DNA of 64,000 nucleotides from CAVRRZ01 sp963723745. Lineage in GTDB: Bacteria > Actinomycetota > Actinomycetes > Mycobacteriales > Geodermatophilaceae. Both the position numbers and the translations under genes were made by a program. Positions within the stretch are counted from its first letter, which is position 1. Each line of letters opens with the position of its first letter. The notes below the pieces were generated by a model, which ran no database searches, was not told the DNA's origin, and worked only from the letters and a program-made list of their open reading frames with translations. Below are positions 1 through 7,005 of the stretch, in pieces. The stretch covers positions 1,240,001 through 1,304,000 of the forward strand of contig CAVRRZ010000001.1 in assembly GCA_963723745.1 (NCBI GenBank). Reading direction: 5' to 3'.

Positions 1-236
1 GGGTGCGGTGGCACCTGCATGCCAGGGGTCGCGGTGACGTCGTCCGGGCCGTAGTGGTCGACGAACGCCCACGCCCCCACGAGCCGCCGGCCGAGCGTCG
101 GCAGCAACCGCCGCACCCGGGTGCTCTCGCCGAGCAGGACCTCCTTGCCGGGGAGCAGGTCCAGCGCGGGGCCGGCGGTGGTGCCCTCCAGGCCCCCGAG
201 CTCCCGGGCTGTCGGCCGGCGGTCGAGGTTGCTCAT
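1..236 (-). CDS. Pirin family protein, N-terminal part (runs off the window)
   Basis: This gene reads leftward and its C-terminus lies outside the window; about 78 residues are visible. It begins ATG with MSNLDRRPT and contains the pirin N-terminal pattern RRLLPTLGRRLVGAWAFVD followed by HYGPDD and a PPHP segment, where pirins place metal-binding histidines. The start codon overlaps the stop of the upstream pirin gene (ATGA), so the two are probably translationally coupled. Pirins are cupin-fold iron proteins; some have quercetinase activity and others act as redox-sensing co-regulators. The substrate here is unknown. Family assignment is firm, function is not. Confidence 0.85.
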   Translation of the reverse strand, partial: MSNLDRRPTARELGGLEGTTAGPALDLLPGKEVLLGESTRVRRLLPTLGRRLVGAWAFVDHYGPDDVTATPGMQVPPH

Positions 237-1276
237 CGGACGTTCCCTTCGTTCCGGAGCCCTACTGTGCGCCGTCCTGGCCGGTCTCGCCGCGCACCGT
301 GCCGTGGGGGACGGGTGACGAGGGGCGTGCTGCCGGGATGCTGCCGAGCCGGCCGGCCTGGAAGTCGCTCGAACGCCTCGATCACCTCGTGCCGGGTGTT
401 CATGACGAACGGCCCGTACATCGCGATCGGCTCGCGGATCGGCAGGCCGCCGAGGATCACGACGTCCAGGGCCGGCGTCCGCGACTCCTGCCGCATGGCG
501 CCGTTCACGGTGATCGTGTCGCCGGGGCCGAGCACCGCGAGCTGGCCGGTGCGCACCGGCGCCCCGTCGATGCCGACCGAGCCGGCGCCGGAGAGGACGT
601 AGACCAGCGCGTTGAAGTCCGGTCGCCAGGGCAGGTCGAGCGTCGCACCGGGGGAGACGGTCGCGTGCACCATCGCCATCGGCGTGTAGGTCGATCCGGG
701 CCCGGTGAGCCCGCCCACCTCGCCGGCGATGACCCGCAGGAACGCGCCGGCGTCCGGGCTGGCCAGCAGCACCGACTCGTCGGCCCGCAGGTCCTGGTAC
801 CGCGGCTCGACCCACTTCTGCGCGCGGGGCAGGTTGACCCACAGCTGGAGGCCGTGGAACAGGCCGCCGCTGACCACCAGGTGCTCCGGCGGGCGCTCGA
901 TGTGCAGCACGCCGCCACCGGCGGTCATCCACTGGGTGTCGCCGTTGGTGATCGAGCCGCCGCCGCCGTGGGAGTCGGCGTGCTCGAAGGTGCCGTCGAT
1001 GATGTAGGTGACGGTCTCGAAGCCGCGGTGCGGGTGCCAGGAGGTGCCCTTCGGCTCGCCCGGGGCGTACTCGACCTCGCCCATCTGGTCCATGTGGATG
1101 AACGGGTCGAGGTCGCGCAGGTCGACGCCGGCGAACGCGCGGCGGACCGGGAAGCCCTCGCCCTCGAAGCCCGACGGTGCCGTGGTCACCGAGCGGGTGC
1201 GGCGGCGCACGGTGCCCGGGGCGGGCAGCGGGACGCGGGGGAGTGTGGTGGTGTCCTCGACGGTCACGGCAGGCAT
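233..1276 (-). CDS. Pirin family protein
   Basis: A 347-residue bicupin protein. The N-terminal cupin shows WHPHRGFETVTYIIDG and an HADSHGG segment, the histidine-rich iron site of pirins. A GGVLHIERPPEH stretch and a C-terminal cupin follow. The chosen start (MPAVTVEDTT) has an AAGGAGG ribosome site just upstream; a longer reading frame exists but has no such site. It is the first gene of a two-pirin operon, and its TGA overlaps the next pirin's ATG. The C-terminus is an Arg-rich tail. Likely a cytosolic dioxygenase-like or redox-sensing protein. A 6-bp-arm palindrome sits directly upstream and may be its operator. Confidence 0.9.
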   Translation of the reverse strand: MPAVTVEDTTTLPRVPLPAPGTVRRRTRSVTTAPSGFEGEGFPVRRAFAGVDLRDLDPFIHMDQMGEVEYAPGEPKGTSWHPHRGFETVTYIIDGTFEHADSHGGGGSITNGDTQWMTAGGGVLHIERPPEHLVVSGGLFHGLQLWVNLPRAQKWVEPRYQDLRADESVLLASPDAGAFLRVIAGEVGGLTGPGSTYTPMAMVHATVSPGATLDLPWRPDFNALVYVLSGAGSVGIDGAPVRTGQLAVLGPGDTITVNGAMRQESRTPALDVVILGGLPIREPIAMYGPFVMNTRHEVIEAFERLPGRPARQHPGSTPLVTRPPRHGARRDRPGRRTVGLRNEGNVR

Positions 1277-1289
1277 GCCGGCCTCCTTG

Positions 1290-1303
1290 GTTGAGGGCTC
1301 AAC
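1290..1303. promoter_or_regulatory. Candidate operator upstream of the pirin operon
   Basis: GTTGAG-GG-CTCAAC is an inverted repeat with 6-bp arms and a 2-bp spacer. It lies 13 bp upstream of the pirin start codon and ends just before its ribosome site. Its position suggests a repressor site. No regulator gene is adjacent in the window, so the binding protein is unknown. Confidence 0.4.
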
Positions 1304-1369
1304 TAACGCGCACTGTAGCGCCGCGGAGCCCCGATGTCTTCCCTCCCACCGCGATTCCCTGCCCTTCCC

Positions 1370-1423
1370 GGCCATTCGTCCACAAATGGCCGCTCACCTC
1401 CGGCCGTTTGTGGACGAATGGCC
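1370..1423. repeat. 17-bp perfect inverted repeat with embedded direct repeat
   Basis: The left arm GGCCATTCGTCCACAAA (1370-1386) is the exact reverse complement of the right arm (1407-1423), with 20 bases between. A 20-bp direct repeat starting ATGGCCGCTCACC occurs at 1386-1405 and again at 1418-1437, so the block is both an inverted and a tandem repeat. It sits between the divergent pirin and ATP-grasp genes and is too close to a start to be an ordinary terminator. It resembles a REP-type doublet. Confidence 0.75.
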
Positions 1424-1477
1424 GCTCACCTCCGGCCTGGGAACGGGCTCCGACACGCGGGCGACACGTGGCGTCAC

Positions 1478-1490
1478 TAGGTTCGACCCA
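1478..1490 (+). promoter_or_regulatory. -10 element for a leaderless transcript
   Basis: TAGGTT (1478-1483) is followed by six bases and then the ATG of the ATP-grasp gene. No ribosome site precedes the ATG. This spacing places the transcription start at or next to the start codon. Confidence 0.5.
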
Positions 1491-3065
1491 TGGCCGACCT
1501 CTTCGACGGCTATCCGCTGGGGTCGCAGTGGGACGAGATGTTCGGCGGCGCCGCCCGCCCGCGGGCCGCCTACGCGGGGCTCTTCGCCGCCCTGCAGCCG
1601 ATGGCGGCCGAGGAGCTCGCCGCCCGCGCCGACCTGCTCAGCCAGACCTACCGCGACGCCGGGGTCACCTTCGCCCACGCCGGTGAGGAGCAGCCGTTCC
1701 CGCTCGACATCGTCCCGCGGGTCATCGGCGCCGAGGAGTGGTCGATCATCGAGCGCGGCGTCGCCCAGCGGGTGCTGGCGCTCGAGGCCTTCCTCGCCGA
1801 CGTCTACGGCGCGGGCCAGGTGTTCGCCGACCGGGTGGTGCCGCGCAGCGTCGTCACCACCAGCGCGCACTTCCACCGGCAGGCGCACGGGCTGGTGCCG
1901 CCCAACGGCGTGCGCATCCACGTCGCCGGCGTCGACCTGGTGCGCGACGAGGCCGGTGACTTCCGGGTGCTGGAGGACAACCTGCGCTCGCCGTCCGGGG
2001 TCAGCTACGTGATCACCAACCGGGCGGCGATGAGCCAGGTGCTGCCCGAGCTGTTCGCCGACCACCGCATCCAGCCGGTCGCCGACTACCCGAGCCGGCT
2101 GCTCGCCGCGCTCAAGGCCGTCGGCGCCGGCGAACGTGCGCCGACCCGACGGTCGTCGTCCTGACGCCGGGCGTCTACAACTCCGCGTACTTCGAGCACG
2201 CGCTGCTGGCCCGCCAGATGGGCGTGGAGCTGGTCGAGGGCCGCGACCTGGTCTGCGCGGGCAACCAGGTGAGCATGCGGACGACGGACGGCCAGCAGCG
2301 TGTCGACGTCATCTACCGCCGCATCGACGACGAGTTCCTCGACCCGGTGCACTTCCGGCCCGACTCGGTGATCGGCTGCGCCGGCGTGCTCAACGCCGCG
2401 CGCGCGGGCCGGGTGACCATCGCCAACGCGGTCGGCAACGGCGTCGCCGACGACAAGCTGCTCTTCACCTGGGTGCCGGACCTGATCCGCTACTACCTGG
2501 GCGAGGAGCCGGTGCTCGCCAACGCCGACACCTACCGCCTCGACGAGCCGCGACGCCGTGGAGTGGGTGCTGGACGTCGCTCGACCAGCTGGTGCTCAAG
2601 CCGGTCGACGGGTCGGGTGGCAAGGGCATCGTCATCGGTCCGCGCGCGGACGAGCGGACGCTCGACGGAGCTGGCCGTCAAGGTGCGGGCGCAGCCCGCG
2701 CGACTGGATCGCGCAGAAGCCGATCGGCCTGTCCACCTGCCCCACGCTGGTCGGCGGCAGGATCGCGCCGCGGCACGTCGACCTGCGGCCGTTCGCGGTC
2801 AACGACGGCGACAAGGTCTGGGTGCTGCCGGGCGGCCTGACCCGGGTCGCGCTGCCGGAGGGGGAGCTGGTCGTCAACTCCAGCCAGGGCGGCGGCTCCA
2901 AGGACACCTGGGTGCTTCAGCCCGCCACGCACCCCGGTCGAGCCGGTGGAGCCCGACCTGACCCGGATCGAGTTCACCGCCGCCGACCTGCCCGACGAGC
3001 CGCCGGCGCAGGACCCCGGCCCGCTGGGCGACGCGGTCGCCGGCCAGGCCGAGCAGCAGCAGCAA

Positions 3066-3091
3066 GCGGCCTTTATGGCCATAAAGGCCGC
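3066..3091. repeat. 26-bp perfect palindrome (TTTATGGCCATAAA family), copy 1
   Basis: A 26-bp self-complementary sequence with core TTTATGGCCATAAA flanked by GGCC blocks. It lies inside the 3' end of the ATP-grasp gene and adds the peptide AFMAIKA. The core recurs at 3121-3144 and at 24535-24609. Confidence 0.85.
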
Positions 3092-3120
3092 GGAGGAGGC
3101 CCCCGCCGGCTCCGCGGGAA

Positions 3121-3144
3121 CGGCCTTTATGGCCATAAAGGCCG
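3121..3144. repeat. 24-bp perfect palindrome (TTTATGGCCATAAA family), copy 2
   Basis: Identical to the central 24 bp of the palindrome 29 bases upstream. The pair separates the ATP-grasp gene from the alpha-E gene start at 3155. Two palindromes in close inverted arrangement look like a REP doublet. Confidence 0.85.
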
Positions 3145-3154
3145 GGGGCTCGAC

Positions 3155-4130
3155 GTGCTGAGCCGGATCGCGGAGTCGCTGTTCTGGATCGGCCGCTACG
3201 TGGAGCGCGCCGACGACACCGCCCGCATCCTCGACGTGCACACCCAGCGGCTGGTCGAGGACCCGTGGATCGACGAGCGGCGGGCCTGCCCAACCTGCTC
3301 GCGCTGATGGGGACGCACCTGCCCGTCGGGGTGGAGGGGCGGGCGGAGACGGAGCCAGAGGCGGACACCGAGCGGGTACTCGACGCCCTCGCCTTCGACC
3401 GGGCAGCCCCAGCTCGATCGTCGGTGCGCTCTCGGCCGCGCGGGAGAACGCCCGCGGTGCCCGCGAGGTGCTCAGCGCCGAGATCTGGGAGTCGCTCAAC
3501 GTCACGCACAACGCGCTGCCGCAGCAGCGCACGATGGCCCGCCGGTACGGCCCGCACTCGCTGTTCCGGTTCGTCCGCGAGCGCTCGGCGATGGTGTTCG
3601 GCCTGGCCGACGCGACGATGAGCCGGGACGAGAGCTGGCTGTTCCTCATCCTCGGCCGCTCGCTGGAGCGGGTGGACATGACCTCGCGCATCCTCTCCAC
3701 CCGCGTGCTCGGCGGCGAGGCCGCGCCGTCCTGGACCCTGGTGCTGCGCTCCACCGGCGCCTACGAGCCCTACCTGCGCACCTACCGGGGGGTCGTGAAC
3801 AGCAACCGGGCCGCGGAGTTCCTGCTGCTCGACCGGCTGTTCCCGCGGTCGGTGTTCGCAGCGCTGGAGCAGGCCGAGGCGTGCCTGGTCGAGCTGGAGC
3901 GCTCGACCGTCCGCGACGCGGCTCGCATCGGCGTGGCCGGCGAGGCGCACCGGATCGTCGGCCGGGCCCGCACGATGCTGGAGTTCATGAGCACCCCCGA
4001 GCTGCTGACCGGCCTGCCGGCGCGCCTGGAGGAGCTCCAGCGCACCTGCTCGGCGGCCAGCGCCGCGGTCACCCGCCGGTTCTTCACCGAGCAGGCCCCG
4101 CAGGTCTGGGTGCCCGAGGAGGCCGGCTGA
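3155..4130 (+). pseudogene. Alpha-E domain protein (DUF403), frameshifted
   Basis: GTG start VLSRIAESLFWIGRYVERAD is the typical N-terminus of alpha-E proteins, and the GTG overlaps the end of the preceding gene. The frame is lost twice by single missing bases, near 3290 (after LVEDPWIDER) and near 3410 (after LDALAFDRAAP). From about 3417 to the stop the protein is intact, including SAEIWESLNVTHNALPQQ and the MSRDESWLFLILGRSLERV helix. It is all-helical and partners the ATP-grasp protein and the transglutaminase in a conserved trio of unclear biochemical role. As it stands the gene cannot make a full product unless the shifts are sequence errors. Confidence 0.85.
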
Positions 4131-5014
4131 TGAGCGCGCAGATGCCGGTGCCGACGGCGCGCGCGGCCGGCCACCGCTGGCGGCTGCAGATCGTGCACCG
4201 GACGACGTTCACCTACGACGGCCCGGTGCGGTCGTCGTTCAACGAGGCGCGGCTGACCCCGGAGAACAGCGGCCGGCAGACGGTGCTGCGGTCGCGGGTC
4301 GAGATCGAACCGGCCGCCACGGCGTTCGCCTACCGCGACTACTGGGGCTCCACGGTCACCGCGTTCGACCTGCAGAGCCCGCACACCGAGCTCGTCGTCA
4401 CCGGCACCTCCATCGTCGAGGCTGGGCCCGACCCGGCGCCCTCCGGCCTCGTCGGCTGGGACGTGCTGCGCGGTCGCGAGGTGCGCGACCAGTACGGCGA
4501 GCTGCTCGTCCCGACCGCGTTGACCGCGATCGACGACGACGTGGTGGCGCAGGTCCGGCGGGCGGTGAGCACGGCCGACCCGCACGAGGCCGGCCCGGTC
4601 GTGTGCTCGTTCGTGCGCGAGCGGATGGAGTACCTGTCCGGCTCGACCAACGTGAAGACGAACGCGATGCAGGCCTGGGAGAAGGGCAGGGGGGTCTGCC
4701 AGGACATCTCGCACGTCACCGTCGGCCTGCTGCGGGCGATCGGCCTGCCCGCGCGCTACGTCTCCGGCTACCTGCACCCGCGACCGGACGCCGGCATCGG
4801 CCAGGCGGTCACCGGTGAGAGCCACGCGTGGGTCGAGTGGTGGGACGGCGGGTGGACCGGGTTCGACCCGACCAACTCCGTCGAGGTCGGCACCCGGCAC
4901 GTCACCCTCGGCCGGGGCCGGGACTACGGCGACGTCCCGCCGTTCAAGGGGCTGTTCTCCGGCCCGAGCAGCGAGGGCCACACCGTCGTCGTCGAGGTCA
5001 CCCGCCTGGCCTGA
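4130..5014 (+). CDS. Transglutaminase-like protein with N-terminal beta region
   Basis: A 294-residue protein with the bacterial transglutaminase N-terminal region (residues 15-115, IVHRTTFTYDGPVRSSFNEA). The cysteine-protease-like core follows: Cys in GRGVCQDISH, His in ESHAWVEWW and Asp in GFDPTNS form the expected triad. The ATG overlaps the alpha-E stop (TGATG), so it is translated as part of the same operon. It probably hydrolyses or transfers amide bonds on a cytoplasmic peptide; no signal peptide is visible. It is intact although both partner genes upstream carry frameshifts. Confidence 0.92.
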   Translation: MSAQMPVPTARAAGHRWRLQIVHRTTFTYDGPVRSSFNEARLTPENSGRQTVLRSRVEIEPAATAFAYRDYWGSTVTAFDLQSPHTELVVTGTSIVEAGPDPAPSGLVGWDVLRGREVRDQYGELLVPTALTAIDDDVVAQVRRAVSTADPHEAGPVVCSFVRERMEYLSGSTNVKTNAMQAWEKGRGVCQDISHVTVGLLRAIGLPARYVSGYLHPRPDAGIGQAVTGESHAWVEWWDGGWTGFDPTNSVEVGTRHVTLGRGRDYGDVPPFKGLFSGPSSEGHTVVVEVTRLA

Positions 5015-5052
5015 GGCCCCCCGGCCGGTCTGGGACAGGGATACTGGGGGCG

Positions 5053-6873
5053 ATGAGCGCCCCACTCAACCTGGTCAACCTCGAGCGGGTGCACAAGGCC
5101 CACGGCACCACGGTCATCCTCGACGACGTCTCCCTGGGCGTCGCCGCCGGCGAACGGATCGGTGTCGTCGGCCGCAACGGCGGCGGCAAGAGCACGCTGC
5201 TGTCGCTGATCACGGGCACCGACGAGCCCGACTCCGGCCGGGTCACCCTCCGTGGCGACCTCGCGATGGGCGTGCTGGACCAGTCCGGCACCCTCCCGCC
5301 CGGGACGACGGTGCGCGACGTCGTCCTGCCGCGGTCGTTGTTCGCCGCCGAGCACGAGTGGGCCGGCGACCCCGCCGTCCGTTCGGTGCTGGCCGGCCTG
5401 GAGCTGGACCGGCTGGGGCTCGACGCCCCGGTGGACACCATGTCCGGCGGCGAGCGCCGGCGCGTGGCGCTGGCCGCCCAGCTGATCCGTCCGCTGGACC
5501 TGCTCGTCCTCGACGAGCCCACCAACCACCTGGACGTCGAGGGGGTCGCCTGGCTGGCCGAGTACGTGCGGGCCCGGCAGGGCGGGATGGTCGTGGTCAC
5601 CCACGACCGGTGGTTCCTCGACGAGGTCTGCACCACCACGTGGGAGGTCGCCGACGGCAACGTGCACGCCTACGACGGCGGCTACTCGGCCTACACGCTG
5701 GCCCGGGCGGAGCGCGCGCGGATCTCGGCGGTGACCGAGGAGCGGCGGATGAACCTCGTCCGCAAGGAGCTGGCCTGGCTGCGTCGCGGCCCGCCGGCGC
5801 GCACGAGCAAGCCGAAGTTCCGGATCGAGGCCGCGCAGGCGCTGATCGCCGACGAGCCGCCGCCCCGCGACTCGATGGCGCTGAAGGGCTTCGCCGCCCG
5901 GCGGCTCGGCAAGAGCGTCTACGACGTCGAGGACGTCGACTACTCGGTCCCCACCGAGGACGGCCCGCGCGCGCTCTTCAAGGACCTGACCTGGCACGTC
6001 GGGCCGGGCGACCGGATCGGCATCGTCGGCGTCAACGGGGCGGGCAAGACCTCGCTGCTGCGGATGCTGGTCGGCGAGACGAAGCCGGACGCCGGGACCG
6101 TCGCCGTCGGCCAGACGGTGTCGGTGGCGTACCTGTCCCAGCACGTCACCGAGCTGCCGCCACGGGCCCGCGTGCTCGAGGCGGTGCAGGACGTCGCCCG
6201 GATCGCGCGCATAGGCAACCAGGAGATCTCCGCGTCCTCATTGGCCGAGCGGTTCGGGTTCGCCGCCAACCGCCAGTGGACGCCGGTCGGGGACCTATCC
6301 GGCGGCGAGCGGCGCCGGCTGCAGCTGCTGCGGCTGCTGATGGCCGAACCGAACGTGCTGGTGCTCGACGAGCCGACCAACGACCTGGACATCGACACGC
6401 TCACCGCCCTGGAGGACCTGCTCGACGGCTTCCCCGGCACGGTGCTGGTGGTCAGCCACGACCGCTACTTCGTCGACCGGGTCTGCGACAAGGTGGTCGC
6501 GCTGCTCGGCGACGGCACGCTCGCCGAGCTGCCGGGCGGCGTGGAGGAGTACCTGCGCCGCCGGGCGGCCGGCGGCGCGCCGCTGACCACAGCTGCCGGG
6601 GACGGCGGCGTCCGTCCGGTCGGGGCGCCCTCGACGTCGGCGCCGGCGGTGTCGGCCGCCGAGGTGCGGGCGGCCAAGAAGGAGGCCGGCCGGCTGGAGC
6701 GGCGGATGCTCAAGCTGGACGCCGACGAGAAGCGGCTGCACGAGCAGCTGGCCGCCGCAGCCGCCGACTACGCGAAGGCCGCGGCGCTCGACGCCGAGCT
6801 CAAGGCGGTGCACGCGGAGAAGGAGCAGATCGAGAACGACTGGCTCGCCGCGACCGAGCTCGCCGAGAGCTGA
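5053..6873 (+). CDS. ABC-F family ATPase (Uup-like)
   Basis: A 606-residue soluble protein with two ABC domains and no membrane spans. The first has Walker A GRNGGGKST, signature SGGERRRVALA and Walker B LLVLDEPTNHLD. The second has GVNGAGKTS, LSGGERRRLQLL and LVLDEPTNDLD. An Arg/Lys-rich linker (about residues 215-265) joins them and a C-terminal coiled coil (about 535-600, KKEAGRLERRMLKLDADEKRL) ends the protein, as in Uup. ABC-F proteins act on ribosomes or, for Uup, on branched DNA or ribosome assembly. The ATG follows GATACT by seven bases, so the mRNA may be leaderless. It appears to be a single-gene unit. Confidence 0.9.
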   Translation: MSAPLNLVNLERVHKAHGTTVILDDVSLGVAAGERIGVVGRNGGGKSTLLSLITGTDEPDSGRVTLRGDLAMGVLDQSGTLPPGTTVRDVVLPRSLFAAEHEWAGDPAVRSVLAGLELDRLGLDAPVDTMSGGERRRVALAAQLIRPLDLLVLDEPTNHLDVEGVAWLAEYVRARQGGMVVVTHDRWFLDEVCTTTWEVADGNVHAYDGGYSAYTLARAERARISAVTEERRMNLVRKELAWLRRGPPARTSKPKFRIEAAQALIADEPPPRDSMALKGFAARRLGKSVYDVEDVDYSVPTEDGPRALFKDLTWHVGPGDRIGIVGVNGAGKTSLLRMLVGETKPDAGTVAVGQTVSVAYLSQHVTELPPRARVLEAVQDVARIARIGNQEISASSLAERFGFAANRQWTPVGDLSGGERRRLQLLRLLMAEPNVLVLDEPTNDLDIDTLTALEDLLDGFPGTVLVVSHDRYFVDRVCDKVVALLGDGTLAELPGGVEEYLRRRAAGGAPLTTAAGDGGVRPVGAPSTSAPAVSAAEVRAAKKEAGRLERRMLKLDADEKRLHEQLAAAAADYAKAAALDAELKAVHAEKEQIENDWLAATELAES

Positions 6874-7005
6874 CCGCCGGGGCTCGGAGAGTCGCCTTCG
6901 CGTACGTGAGCGTGGCTCGTCACCCCCGGCCGGTAACCTGGTCTCACCGCGGTCGTCCTCAGGCGTCAGTGGTATCCCTGAGCCCACGTCGACTCCCGGA
7001 GACCC

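Larger units (their letters stand above)
1490..3161 (+). pseudogene. Circularly permuted ATP-grasp protein (DUF404/407), multiply frameshifted
   Basis: The start MADLFDGYPLGSQWDEMF and the blocks VVVLTPGVYNSAYFEHALL, LVLKPVDGSGGKGIVIGPRA and GELVVNSSQGGGSKDTWVL identify the circularly permuted ATP-grasp family, usually encoded beside an alpha-E protein and a transglutaminase, as here. The protein can be read only by changing frame six times: near 2140 (net -1), then single extra bases near 2551, 2576, 2667, 2701 and 2935. All conserved blocks survive in one frame or another, so the damage is recent or is a sequence error. The last frame ends in a Gln-rich tail plus two copies of AFMAIKA encoded by palindromic repeats. 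Family members are thought to help make or ligate a peptide; the exact product is unknown. Confidence 0.85.
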
